Source: Pelobates cultripes (lineage: Eukaryota > Chordata > Amphibia > Anura > Pelobatidae). From it: DNA of 64,000 bases. The position numbers and the translations under genes are program-made. Below the pieces are notes generated by a model. It was not told where the DNA came from. It was given only the letters and a program-made list of their open reading frames with translations, and did no database searches. How positions within the stretch are numbered: the first letter of the stretch is position 1; each line of letters starts with the position of its first letter. Location of the stretch: positions 119,344,378 through 119,408,377 of the forward strand of contig OW240917.1 of assembly GCA_933207985.1 (NCBI GenBank), written 5' to 3'. Below, in pieces: positions 33,360 through 45,410 of the stretch.

Positions 33360-34480
33360 AAGCCTTTTCCATCCTACTTTACAAAAAACACATGGATCCT
33401 CTAAAATTGTCAAGTATCTGTATTGTTGAATTCATGAGAGTATCATTCATGGCAAGCTCTCCAGATCCTGAGGTTGTATGAAGATCATGTACAACCACAT
33501 TTCCACTGGCACATATATTGGTAGTGGAATTTGCCAACCCCAATGTTCCCTCCAGCATGTGAACTGCTATTTCTCTGATGAGACCAAATATCAGTGCACA
33601 GGCACACATACTATATTTACCCATGAATAAAAAGCACTAAACTAGAGGTAATGGATGCAATATGGGAAAGGCTCACACTTCTAGTGAACCTTGAGTTACA
33701 ACGCATATAAATAAATCACTACACACCAAATGTATTTTAAAAAGTACAATTTGGGTGGCGGGTCTTGGATCTTGACCAAATATGACACAATATTTTCTGG
33801 AATGAAAGCCTACAAAACTTGATTCTGCAGATTCTTTGAGTGAGACAACCTACTGTTCCAGACATACCCTACTGCAATACTGGAATGGGTTGTTTGCAAG
33901 TCAGTGGATGTTTCTTGCAATTTATCTTTTGATTCCTAATGATCTAATTGATTCCTTGCTTGTGGACTGATCTTATCTTCATTTATGCTCTGTTGCCTCT
34001 TCCCCTTGGACCAGTGGGGGATATCGCAGTCCCCACTGGAGAGAATCAGTTTCCTCTTACGTAAGACATTCTGAAAATTAATAGGAGGACACATTTCTAA
34101 ACTGGCTGCTGCAGTCAAGTTGACCCACCAACGCTTTTCCACTATGTGACCTTCACCAAGGTGAAAGCTACTACAAGCATCTGATGGCATATGCGCATGA
34201 TTGGACCAGCAGGTTCTCCACAATAATTCTCATCAGACCCAGATCAAAGGCTCCAAGCAAATTTATAAAGTCACCACATCCACAGCTTTCTCTCGTCCTT
34301 GCCACTACCTGGGCCATAAGCGTTGCAGAGAAGGTACCGTGTGCATGGCTCACACTTCTGGAGGGTTTCTGGTGGTAGACAGTACAGACGTGCAGAGTCT
34401 TCTCAGAATACTGGTTTGGGTGCCAGGAAGCAATGAGCGCAGACTCAAATTCAGGTCTGGGGCTGGTAGCAGGCTTTAAT
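33360..34480 (-). pseudogene. Unidentified decayed coding-like segment (possible processed pseudogene)
   Basis: Minus-strand frames at 34,353-34,171, 34,223-33,936 and 33,624-33,379 have balanced amino-acid composition unlike the surrounding DNA. Between 33,936 and 33,780 the frame also continues with few stops. The pieces lie in one order and are separated by stops and frame changes, as in a dead retrocopy. Motifs read include FINLLGAFDLGLMRIIVENL and HMLEGTLGLANSTTN. I do not recognise the protein. Intron borders were not seen. Chance open frames remain possible. Confidence 0.3.
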
Positions 34481-35455
34481 GGCCCAATGTTTATGTTTCA
34501 CTTGGATTCCTGTAACTCTTCCTGATAGTGTTTTTCCCTCTTGTGGCATAGGCTGATTTCATAACATCTAGTGTAGCCATATCTGTGTGCATGTTTTATT
34601 TTCACATAAAATTTATTTTAAAGAATTTGATAATTATCTTATTATATAAACAGCTGGGGCTGCACATGAGTCTCATTATGTTTAATTTTAATGATTTCAA
34701 GATGTATAGCATTTCTCTGTGCTTCTCTGTTTATATTTACTGGCCTGACAAAAATGTATTCCTAATGCTATAATGTCCCTATGTCCAAAAATGATTGTTT
34801 GAACCCCCCTTCAACACTCTGAAACTGCAATGTCTTATATTGCAGGTTTAAGGGGAGTGGACACGGTACCCAAACTACTTTTATGGGTTACAGTGTTGTG
34901 TCCCTTTAAACTAAATGTTTTTCTTTAATCTTATATTGCTCACCTAGTGGCTACTCGAGTAAATAGTAAATATAAAAACCCTTATTCTGATTACCTATTA
35001 TATGACAATGCAATGTATGACTATATTTGGAGGCAAGGTTATTCACTGTTCATGATATTATTCAATTTGTCTATTTGACTTGATCTTTACTTTCAATTCC
35101 CAGCAACTCTCACTTTAGTGTACACCTCTGCTTGTCAATATCTGATTGCAGATATCCCTGAGACCAAAAATACAAAAAAACTTATACATATGCCTCTAGC
35201 AGCAAAACAAATCAATGTAACAAAAAGTGGCAACAGAAATCTAAAAAGGGCCCCCAAATGTTTAGACAAATGATCTTTATCAATGCACATTTTTTTTGGA
35301 TAGATGCTGTTACAGAAGAAGAGAGCACCAGCATTTGACAGTGCCTACAGAAGCCAAAACGTATAGGTAGCCATACTACATCACAAGGATGACTGGCACT
35401 AGGGCGTGCGCATGTTTGCTTAGAATACTAACATGATGCAAAAAAAAACACATTT
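34481..35455. other. Mostly unrecognised; T2-type right end at 34,840-34,919
   Basis: GGGGAGTGGACACGGTACCC ... GGGTTACAGTGTTGTGTCCCTTTAA ends in TTAA at 34916-34919 and resembles a T2 right end. A matching left end was not found. The remainder is AT-rich. Confidence 0.4.
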
Positions 35456-35875
35456 CATACTTCCCAACATGATTCCTGGGGAATTCGGGACAGGGTGGCA
35501 GTATTCTGATGAGGCAGCGCCAGTGAAATGAGCCGCGTCACAAGTAACGCACTCAATGGGTCGATCTGCCCAGAAAAAGGGCATTCTCTACTCAAAAGGT
35601 GGCAGGCCAACAAAAAAAAGGTGCAGGCTCGGTCACTAACAGTCTGTATAGCTGGCCCTCAGCATTCAGGACCATGCAGGAAGGGCTGCTAAAGTGCTCT
35701 CTGTGAGGTCCTTATGCCCACTTCACAGAGCGAGTGCACCTAATGATGTGCTCATTCTGTGATGCCTGTGGACTGTTCCCTGATGTCCCCAGATGCTGGA
35801 CACCAGGGAACTCAAGTGGAACAAGATCACAAAATTGGGACTGTCCCGCCAAAAGTGGGATAATTCAGAGGTATG
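35456..35875. mobile_element. Element with CATACYTC / GAGGTATG ends and CGGGAC motifs
   Basis: Starts CATACTTCCCAACATGATTC and ends TAATTCAGAGGTATG. Inside each end lies a Gly/Cys-rich motif, ATTCGGGACAGGG at the left and GGGACTGTCCCGCC at the right. Repeats with CATACCTCCCAACTGTCCC-type ends are common in vertebrate genomes. Superfamily and target duplication could not be decided here. Confidence 0.5.
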
Positions 35876-36426
35876 ATATTTGCGTTACTTCGAGTAGGAA
35901 ATGCAGCACACATAGCCCTTTACTGTATCCCCTCTCCAGATTAAAATACTCTATTTTCTCAGTTAGATTAGGAGGGGAGAAGGAAGACTCCAAACGTAAA
36001 ATGAGGCAGCCTATGTTATATACAGGAAATCCCACGAGGGCTGGAGAAGTTGTTTCTTCACCTTTTTTTTTTTTTTTTTAGCTCAGTGCCCTAATTCAGC
36101 ATGTTTGGTATTTGATGATTCAAAATACCCTGTAGCAAAGTAATGTGGTGGGATTGCATTACAGTTTTCTCTATTAAAAAAACTCACTGACAATGTTTAG
36201 TAAATATGCTTTGCATTCAGAGGAGATCGGAGACTGCAGGGTGAGGCACAGGAGCACGTGCGTCTTCTCTCAGGCAACTTTTTGCGGTCAGTCTGGAATT
36301 GTTTGCAGGTTAGAACTGGACTCCTTCATTTTATGTGTTTTGGAGCCTCTTTAAGTTGTTAGCTGGATCAGCTACCTGGATTTGAAGTTTAAATAATTGT
36401 CTCCCTCTGCGGGAACAGGGACACAT
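35876..36426. other. No recognised feature
   Basis: A T-run at 36,063-36,079 and otherwise ordinary sequence. Confidence 0.35.
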
Positions 36427-37275
36427 TGTTATGGGCAAATGCAAATATTACAAGTTTTAGAATGAAATGTTGTATTTCTTAAACTGTGTACTTTGTCTTT
36501 AAGAGATATTGCAAACTGACAAGGTGTTAGAAATGGAACATATTGTTTTTCATAACTGTTTCTTTAAGCAATAACCTCAGTGCATAATATGTTTGCGCCA
36601 TTTTGTCCCAGACAAATTACAATAACAATAATGTATAAACAAGTTTCAAGGCTATGCTACGACTCTTTCAGTACTTAATATACTGTGGTAACCTTAGTAG
36701 ATAAGGATGTTCAGACTTTAAGATGCCATCTTGACCTAAGTCAGGAAAATTTCCATGGCGTATACACCCTTTAGTTATGGACTTGTATTTTTAAGGGAGG
36801 TCCTAAAATGAATAAAGTAAAAAAGTTACTTTTTCATAAATGAACTACAGTGACCCGACACCTAAGGTATTAATAGGTGTACTTTTAAATGTTAAAAGAC
36901 ATAGGAGAGACTTGGAGACAGACGCTGCTCCATTTTAAAATGACAGAGAGGCTGACATGATGACATGTTCAGAAGGGTATGTTAACCTATTAATATTTGC
37001 AAGCATTTAGTTTAATCTTATAAACTCTGTTATTATGGATTTTATATGTCTATATTTATATTTTTATATAATAAATATCTAAAAAGACAAAACTTTATTG
37101 CTTCCAAGACAATCCTTATTTTATATTGTATTCTCAATTATTCATATATGTTAAATAGAGGATCTCTTACACTAACTATATGAAATTATGGCTAAGATAT
37201 CTGTATGGTTAGCCCTACTAAGTTCTATGCTTTAAGACGTTATAGTGGTAAATAAGGGAACCAGCCGCAGTTACA
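36427..37275 (+). mobile_element. Solo LTR copy 2, plus orientation
   Basis: 849 bp, starting TGTTATGGGCAAATGC and ending GCAGTTACA. It matches 12,736-13,603 in reverse complement throughout (for example CATGATGACATGTTCAGAAG, GTAGATAAGGATGTTCAGAC). The flanks ACAT and ATAT agree at 3 of 4 bases. No internal retroviral or Gypsy coding sequence adjoins it. The two LTRs lie about 23 kb apart in opposite orientation, so they are separate insertions and not the ends of one provirus. Confidence 0.7.
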
Positions 37276-37384
37276 ATATTGTAAATCAAATTTGGGGTTG
37301 CCATCACTGCCTTTACAAGGACAACTAATAAAATGAAAGTATACTGAAATATATTGAAATAAATGTATAATATGCAGAGTTCTG

Positions 37385-37741
37385 TGAAAGGAACACTATA
37401 GTGTTAGTAATGCAAAACCGAATTCATAACGCTATACTGTCTTCTGCCTCTGCAACCCCTTCACCCCCTGTGCCAAAAGAGTTAAAACCCCTTTTTCCCT
37501 AAACTTAATACCAGCAATGTCATGCTGATGGAGGATCTAATATGCAGGCACAGGAAAGCACTGAATCAGGACTTTGTCCTCTGGGCATTTAGAAGACACA
37601 GGACATCCTCATGCAAAGCATCCAATGTTCTTTCACAGGGTAAAAATCCTTGAAAATGCAGGAAGTGCCTCTAGTGGTTTTCGTAACCCTTCAAAACAGT
37701 GCAGTTTCTCATGAGATGAAGTGGAGTGGGTGTCCCTTTAA
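37385..37741. mobile_element. T2-type MITE (CACTATAGTG subfamily)
   Basis: Left end TGAAAGGAACACTATAGTG (TTAA worn to TGAA), right end GAGTGGGTGTCCCTTTAA. The interior shares CCTCTAGTGG and ATGAGATGAAGTGG-type blocks with 39,145-39,440. Confidence 0.65.
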
Positions 37742-38529
37742 GTACACATTATATGACAGAGGACCTGTCATTTCAGCTGTATAGGCACATACTAATAAAT
37801 ATCTAAACCCAATCTAGTGCTAGTTTCTGAAAAGTGTTTGAATTCTTTACCTATGTTTCGCAGAGTTTGTAATAGTAGTAGTTTTAAATGCTCGTCTGAA
37901 AAGTGATGCCTTTCGTCTTTGCATATTCTGTCAGTTGCTTGAGCCTCCACAGTTATACACTGCTAGCTAAGTATACTATGTGAATATTCTGTGTGCATTC
38001 TCCTTCGCTTTCTATGCCAAAACTAAAGAGATGTTAGAGAACACAAGAAAATAGAAAACTGTTTTAACACACATAAAGGTGAAGTTATTAATAAATGGTC
38101 TGCACTATACAGAAAGTAATGGGAAAAAAAAGTAAATGGGGAAAAAAACGAGAATGATGCTAAAGTAATAAACCGTGAAAAAAAAAAATCATCAGAATTG
38201 GCAATAAACCAGAAAATAAAATAACAAATGCAGACATTACAAAGATTATACGGCAGGACTTTAAACCTCTCCCAAAGTATCTTGGGGACATGGTGGTAAT
38301 ACCAGTCCTGAATTGCAGCCTAGGTAAGTTTATGTCTACTTACTCCCACTGCATACATCATACCAGTAAACTTTTAAAGAATTCATTAGGGTAACTAAAA
38401 GGTAAACTATCATCAGAAAAAGAAGATAGTTTATAAGATCTCTTAGCATGCATTTTTTATAACCATACCTCATTAACACATGACATCATATTGTAGAACA
38501 ATGTGGAATCTGTTAGTGCAGATATGTTT
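37742..38529. other. No recognised feature
   Basis: AT-rich sequence, A-rich near 38,118-38,190. Confidence 0.35.
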
Positions 38530-38918
38530 TTAAAGCAGCACTGTCACACCAAACTTGGCTTTCTCCTACTGTTTCCTCTTCTCTTCCTCTCTTAGAATCT
38601 GTTCTTTTTTTTCTTCCTTTCTGATCAAGTTCTCTTTAAAACGTTAGAAAAAGTTGGGACTACCTTGTCTTATGTATTTTTCCTATGCTTGACTTTCTCT
38701 GACACAAGGAGCCAGCTCCATTTCCTGTGTCCAGTGAGTGTTGTGGAGCGAACTTAAGCAAGTCTTTGGTCAAAGAAAGTCAAACGTCCCTACTTTGTCT
38801 TATGTTTTAAAGAAAACTAGATCAGAAACGAAGAGAAGAAGATCAGATTCTGTGAGAGGAAGAGAAGCGGAAACAATAGAAAAAAAAAGGTAAGTTCGGT
38901 GTGGCAGTGCCATTTGAA
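38530..38918. mobile_element. Long-armed T2-like foldback MITE
   Basis: Starts TTAAAGCAGCACTGTCACACC and ends GGTGTGGCAGTGCCATTTGAA (TTAA worn to TGAA). The arms pair imperfectly over roughly 150 bases each: AGAATCTGTTCTT with AAGATCAGATTCT, and CTACCTTGTCTTATG with CTACTTTGTCTTATG-side complements. Confidence 0.65.
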
Positions 38919-39144
38919 GGAGTTTATTTAGAGTGACCAAAGCCATGGATGAGGATCAGAATACTAGTGATTTTATCTTTTCATGAAAAGGAAAATAAAT
39001 ATCTGCACTTTTTGGGACTGAGGAAAGGGATAAGTCCTATAACCTAATGTGGTTAGAGGATATTAGGAAAGAGACACAATGGGGTTAAAGAAAATGGAGC
39101 GAGAGACAGAAAGATTGTAAGGGAGATGGGAGACATAACATTGA

Positions 39145-39440
39145 TTAAAGGAACACTATAGTGTTAGGGATCCCTAATAACACTATAGTTTTAGGGGTCC
39201 CTCTGCCTTCCCGTCCACCCCCAGTTATGAAACGGTTAAAAGGTTACCTTCTTATGGGGATATTCAAGACGCTGGACATCTTCCTGCAAAAGGCATCATT
39301 TCACAGAGTTAAACTGCGTGGATTAAAAGAAGCACCTCTAGTGGATGTCTGGTAGATTTAACCCTGCAATGTAAACAGTTTCTCAAAGTCACTCATTGCA
39401 ATGAGCTGACGTGGTCAGGTTGCCTATAATGTCCCTTTAA
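39145..39440. mobile_element. T2-type MITE (CACTATAGTG subfamily), complete
   Basis: TTAAAGGAACACTATAGTG at the left and GCCTATAATGTCCCTTTAA at the right, TTAA on both sides. It is 296 bp. Sister of 37,385-37,741. The open frame at 39161-39355 lies wholly inside it and is not a gene. Confidence 0.75.
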
Positions 39441-40387
39441 GGGAGATAAAAAAAAATAGACACAAGTGAGCATGAAGAGTGGCCCAGGATGTGAGAGGGG
39501 TCATCACATTTTTCAGTGGCCTAAAGTCCCATGTGGTCTTGTAACACAGGAGCACCCATGTGTAAATTTAAATCTTAACACAAATTGACTTATTATGGCA
39601 AAAAACATGTACTTGTAATGTCAGTGCATTACTTGGGTGACAAAGAAAACAAAGCAAAAAAACAAGAAAACCATTCCAACTTATAATAATAATAACAGTA
39701 AAAAAACAAAAAAAGATTTTCTTTATTTATTGTCAAGCGATTACATGATCACCAACTACAACGCAGGAAACACAGTGCTCAGCTTTGCATGGTATATATA
39801 AATAACCATAAATGTATACATGTATTTACACTTTTCAAGGTATTCAGTCACAGCATTCACCTGATTGACCTAAACTTTGTAGTCATTCAGCACCTGCTGT
39901 AAAAACTTGATATGGTTTTGATTTGTTTCAAGTGCAGCCAGAGGATCAAGACTTAATTAGGAGGGATGTATCAGTTACACTGATTAGTTCACTCTAGGTT
40001 CCCCTTAGGGTTGTGGATTTGTCCCTATTTGCAATTTACCATCCTGGCCTCAGTGCTTGCAGTGATTGTCTTTTTTGTTATCTGGCAGGCACTCACTATA
40101 GTGCCTGACTGCCTGATCACTGCCACAAGCAACGAAGATGATTAGTTGCGGGGAAAATCCCAGTGCAATCTGTACAGTAACATGCTATATGATATCACTG
40201 CCAAAGGAATGACAAACCACACAAGTATACAACAAAGCAGTTTAATGGTATGCTTGTCAGTGCTGGAAATAAGGGCTGGCAGTAAGATACTACATTGTAA
40301 TGTTCCGCTTTATTTTTATTATATATGATATTTCTAATATAGAGCCTGTATCCAGGATGCCTTCATAGAAAAAAAATAATATAGTCA
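39441..40387. other. No recognised feature
   Basis: A-rich patches near 39,650-39,715; otherwise nothing identified. Confidence 0.35.
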
Positions 40388-40663
40388 TTAAAGGGACACT
40401 ATATGCAACCAAACAACTTCAGTTCATTAATGTGTTCTAGGTGCACTGTCCCAGCACTCTCTTGCATTACGTTTTCCCTACCGGCTGATGTCGACAAGGG
40501 AGGAGTGGAGGCAGGAATGAGCGACCTCCGAGGGACCTCAGAGCTGGACTCAGATAAATGACAAAAGGGGTTTATAACACCTTTCTGCACTATAGGGATA
40601 CTATAGAGAGCTATAGTGCCAAGAAAACAACTTTGTTTTCCTGGCATTATAGTTTCCCTTTAG
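40388..40663. mobile_element. T2-type MITE
   Basis: TTAAAGGGACACTATATGC at the left, GGCATTATAGTTTCCCTTTAG at the right (last TTAA worn to TTAG). 276 bp, non-coding. Confidence 0.65.
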
Positions 40664-41154
40664 TTTAGCATTTTAAATACAATTATTTTTTCACACTTTT
40701 TCTGTGATTAATATTTCAGTAAATTAATATACAAAAAAAAAAATCACCAAATAACATAAGATCCCAAACTTTTGGAAACAAATCTAAAACTAAAACCATA
40801 TAATAAAGTAATATAGGGCATTGCAGAAGGAAAGCAAAATAAATGGTGAGTTAATTATTGTTGGTCTGGGAATGAATCATACTTTCCAGGAACAGGATAA
40901 GGCAACATACTATTGTGATAGATAACTGGAGATATGCCAGAAACAGGCTGCCTTGCCGGCCATGGTAGGATGCCCATGCTCAGAACATTCCAGGATCACT
41001 GTTATATGGCCAGAAACATCCTGCAATGGCCTTTGTACAACTGTACAACTGTAATGATGCACTTGTGCAAAGCCTTTTAAAGGATTTCTCAGGTGCCCCC
41101 AGAGAAAACAAATTAAAAACACACAGGACAAAGGTCTTGAATCAGGACTGTCTT

Positions 41155-41303
41155 GCAGGCCCCACCACCTCTGTCTAAACACAGCGTTCTCTGCTTGGCC
41201 CTGCCCCCTCAGACTGAACACAGTATTCTCTGCATGGCCATCCCACTCAGAATGAACACAGCGATCTGTGCATGGCCCCGCCACCTCATACTGAACACAG
41301 CAA
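41155..41303. repeat. Four-copy 38-39-bp tandem repeat
   Basis: Units CTCTGCATGGCC..CC.CTCA.A.TGAACACAGC recur at about 41,150, 41,189, 41,228 and 41,266. It is a small array outside any recognised transposon. Confidence 0.7.
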
Positions 41304-41620
41304 TTGTGATGGCTGTAAGGAAAAAAGAAAAGAATAGAAAGAAATGGGATCTCCACACTAATCCCATGCACCAGGAAGGCACTCCAGCAATGCCCAAGGG
41401 CTTAACCCTAGATACTAGCAACAGAAACAAAGAAGCAAAAATTCACAAACTGAATATAATGCTGACTGGAGATAAAGACATAGGCACCAAAACATCCAGT
41501 GGTATGGAACAATGTAACCAGATGGAGACCACTAAATATCTAAAGTAACAGAAAGTATCAACACAAAAATAAACGGACTCCAAATAATAATAAGTACCGG
41601 ACTAGCCTTATAAGGCTTCT
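41304..41620. other. No recognised feature
   Basis: A/C-rich non-repetitive sequence between two tandem arrays. Confidence 0.3.
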
Positions 41621-42220
41621 CCCATGCCTAAGTAAGTGAGGAAATAAAGTTACTAAACACCTAAGTCTACACTATTCATATAGGCTTTATTAGTACTGGC
41701 CCTTTAATACATAGGGTGTTAGTAAATCTCCACGTAGTGCCTAAGCACCAGAAAAAGTGCCAAAGGGAGAAAGGTCACTGTCTAAAAGATTGGCAGCACT
41801 GATAATCAAAAGTAGACAGACGGATAAAGTAAAATAAAGTAAAGAAAGCCACTCTCCTTGTTAGACTTAGTAGATAGGCATTAAAGAAAACATGTAAATC
41901 ATAAATCATAACAAACTCCCATGCCTATGTAAGTGAGGAGATGAAGTGCTAAACACCAAAGTCTGCAATTTACATATAGGCTTAATTAGTCCTGGCCTTT
42001 TAATGCATAATGTGTTAGTAGATCTCCCCTTAATTCCTGAGCACCAGTAAAAATGCTAAAGAGAGAAAAGTTACTGTCTAGAGGATCAGCAGCGCTAATA
42101 ATCAAAAGTAGGACAGATAAAGAAGAGAAAGCTTCTCTCCTTGTTAAACTTACTAAATAGGCATTGAAGAAATAAATTGAAAGGAAAAACTTAAATCATA
42201 ACAAAAATGTGTACCACACA
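41621..42220. repeat. Two-copy tandem repeat, 297-bp period
   Basis: CCCATGCCTA.GTAAGTGAGGA starts the units at 41,621 and 41,918. Further shared blocks follow in order: CATATAGGCTT.ATTAGT.CTGGCC, GTGTTAGTA.ATCTCC, GTAG or TAGG before ACAGA.GGATAAAG, and CTTGTTA.ACTTA. It directly precedes the large palindrome at 42,252. Confidence 0.75.
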
Positions 42221-42251
42221 GTGCAGTGAAGTGCCCATGTGTGTGCAAGTT

Positions 42252-42427
42252 AAAATTGACCCATAGTAAAGAGCCTGAAGCGCATTTCGGTGCAGTATAT
42301 ATGCACCTTCGTCAGATGAAGGTGCATATATACTGCACCGAAACGCGCGTCAGGCTCTTTACTATGGCTCAATTTTGCGTCAGACGAAGGTGCATATATA
42401 CTGCACCAAAACGTGCGTCAGGCTCAG
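42252..42427. repeat. Near-perfect 62-bp-arm palindrome plus a third partial copy
   Basis: Arms 42,252-42,313 and 42,314-42,376 are inverted copies around a centre at about 42,313. A direct third copy, GCGTCAGACGAAGGTGCATA onward, lies at 42,377-42,427. Each copy holds GACGAAGGTGCA ... TGCACCGAAACGCGCGTC. CTGACGA followed by a hairpin and GAAA (minus strand of the left arm) resembles a hammerhead core, but helix I does not pair in my reading. Confidence 0.7.
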
Positions 42428-42842
42428 ACAGACAAACAGTGATATGCACAAGCACACAGGCAGACACTGACACATACATACAAAAACAGGCATACACAGG
42501 CACTGACGGATACAGACAGGTGCAGGCAGGCATACTGAGAGACACAGGTACACAGACAGGTAGACACACAGACAGGCACACTCAGATACAGACAGGCACA
42601 CATAGGCATACGCAGACATGCGCAATAACAAAAGATGGCTCCTGTACTTTGGTTGAGGTAAAGGCAGGCAACCAGGCAATGTTTATGCCAGCGGTCACAA
42701 GTCTTCTGTCAGGAGGGCAATAAGGCAGCATGCTTCTGGCTCTGTGCTTCGTTGTTTACCCACTCTGTGGTCACAGGCTGCTCTTTCTGCCCAAGCCAGT
42801 CTCCTCAGTGAGTCTCAACCAGGAGTGGAAGTAGCACATTAA

Positions 42843-45402
42843 CAGGCCCGGACTGGCCATCGGGCACACCGGGCAAATGCCCGGTGGGCCGCGGTGGCCA
42901 TGGGGCCGAGGCCGGCAGGGGAGGTCACAGGATCTCCCCTGCCGGTCTATGCAGGGCCGGCACTATCCGAGCGCCGGCCCCGCTGTCTTCCATGGAGGGC
43001 CGATGGGGAGATCAAAGATCTCCCTCACCGGCCCATTTAAATAGACCTGCGGCTGGGGAGGGAGAGGACCCGGCGGAGCTCTGTCTTGCAGCTCCGCCGG
43101 GTTTCTCTCGCGAGATCCGGAGCGTTGCCATGGCAACGCCCCGATCTCGCGAGAGAGTTCACTCACCACTGGACCACCAGGGATGGTGTGCGAGTGCCGG
43201 TGCCCCCCCTCCCAGCTACCACGTGCCTGTCCCCCCCTCCCAGGCTAAAGGTAAGAAGGGAGGGGGGGGGTTTAGTTTTTTTTTTGCTTAGTTTTTATTT
43301 TATTTTTTTATATATTTACCCCCACTTAATTTTTTATTTGTTTATTTACCCCCCAACACACAACATTTATACACAGCACTATCACACTCAGCATTCTCAG
43401 CACTCACACAACACTCTCACACACATCACACCCAGGACTCTCACACCCAGCACTCTCACACTCAGCACTCTCACACACAGCACTCTCACACACAGCACTC
43501 TCACACACATCATAGCACTCTCACACCCAGCACTCTCACACACAACACTCTCACACACATCATAGCACTCTCACACCCAGCACTCTCACACCCAGCACTC
43601 TCACACTCAGCACTCTCACACACATCATAGCACTCTCACACTCAGCACTCTCACACACATCACACGCAGCACTCTCACACACATCATAGCACTCTCACAC
43701 ACATCATAGCACTTTCACACACATCATAGCACTTTCACACACAGCACTCTCACACACATCATAGCACTCTCACACACATCATAGCACTCTCACACACAGC
43801 ACTTTCACACTCAGCACTTTCACACTCAGCACTCTCACACACATCACACGCAGCACTCTCACACACATCACACACAGCACTATCACACCCAGCACTCACA
43901 ACACACAACACTCTCACACACAACACTCTCACACACAACACTCTCACACACAACACTCTCACACATCACAGCACTCTCACACATCATAGCACTCTCACAC
44001 ACATCACACGCAGCACTCTCACACACATCATAGCACTCTCACACACAGCACTCTCACACACATCATAGCACTCTCACACACATCATAGCACTCTCACACA
44101 CATCATACACAGCAATCTCACACATCGCAGCACTCTCACACACATCATAGCACTCTCACACACATCATACACAGCAATCTCACACATCGCAGCACTCTCA
44201 CACACATCATAGCACTTTCACACACAGCACTTTCACACTCAGCACTCTCACACACAGCACTCAGCACTCAGGCACATCACTCTCACACACATCACACTCA
44301 GCACTCACACACATCATACACAGCACTATCACACTCAACACTCATACACAGCACTATCACACTCAGCACTCACACACATAACATACAACACTCACACACA
44401 GCACTCTCACACATCACTCTCACACACATCACACATCATACACAGCACTATCACACTCAGCACTCACACACATCACACACACAACACTCTCACACACATC
44501 ATACACAGCACCATCACACACACAGCACCCTCACACACATCACACCTCACACACACATACTGAACCCCTCACATACACACAACCCCCCAATACACTGCAT
44601 CACACACATACACAATACTTCCAAACATATTTATATAAACTATATATATATATATATATATATACACATACACACAACACCCCTCACACACACACTGCAC
44701 CCCTAAACACATTACATTCCAGACACACACTAGATCCTTTAGCCAACTCTGGATCATATACACACACACACTCTGGACCCCCTATATGCACACTAGATTC
44801 CTTGTAAGCAAACACATACTACATTCCCTGAACACACACTCTCTACAAACACTACATCACCTATATACACACACACACACACACACTATAGCCTGTATAC
44901 ACACACTTGCTACATCCCCTATAGACACATTCTCTACAGCCCCTAGCCACATATGCATTACATTACACCACAAACACAACACGACTAAAACCGACCTTAT
45001 TACACAATACCACACCATGACCAGCTCACTCTGCACACACGCAATACCCCAAGCAGGCTCCAAACACATGCACAATACTCTTTCCTGGCCCTTTTGTCTC
45101 CTGGTATCCATTTATAGAAACACCAGAGACAAGTTGCAAGGAAACACAGTGCAAGCATGTTATTAAATTTGCTTGCACTGTGCAGAACAAATACAGGGCT
45201 TTTTTTCTCATGCTAGAGTTCTTCAGCAGAGCTCTGTGCATGGTCTGCCCTGGAAGAGCATTGAACCAACATGCTCACTTTGAGAGGGGGCGTGTTTGTC
45301 ATGAGTGATGACAAAACACACCCTCTCTGCCCCGCCCCCTTCTTAGTGTGCCGCTGTGATAAAAAAATGCCCGGGCTGAATTTTTTTCCCAGTCCAGCCC
45401 TG
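42843..45402. mobile_element. hAT-type element E with AC minisatellite, perfect TSD CACATTAA
   Basis: Left end CAGGCCCGGACTGG and right end complementary to CAGGGCTGGACTGG. CACATTAA at 42835-42842 and 45403-45410 is a perfect 8-bp duplication. The 2,560-bp element contains GC-rich palindromes at the left (GGCAGGGGA...TCCCCTGCC, and GCGGAGCT...AGCTCCGC near 43,073-43,100). A CTCGCGAGA pair brackets GTTGCCATGGCAAC. The 1.2-kb array and a short (TA)n run at 44,640-44,663 follow. No transposase. Element F at 50,845 has the same two ends in the opposite orientation. Confidence 0.9.
43375..44560. repeat. CACTCTCACACACATCATAG minisatellite inside hAT E
   Basis: About 60 copies of 14- and 20-base variants (CAGCACTCTCACAC, CACTCTCACACACATCATAG), mixed in patches that suggest local block duplication. 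The open frames read through it are artefacts. Confidence 0.9.
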
Positions 45403-45410
45403 CACATTAA

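Noticed and set aside
12736..37275. One provirus bounded by the two LTR copies
   Set aside because: The copies are in opposite orientation, each has its own 4-bp flanks, and no gag/pol/env coding lies between them.
39161..39355. 64-codon plus-strand frame
   Set aside because: Entirely within a TTAA-flanked MITE.
42252..42427. Annotating the palindrome as a functional hammerhead ribozyme
   Set aside because: Core-like boxes are present but helix I does not pair and the plus-strand copies read CAGATGA or CAGACGA.
43375..44560. Regular short repeats that could suggest a CRISPR array
   Set aside because: Units are contiguous and have no unique spacers; the context is a eukaryotic transposon.
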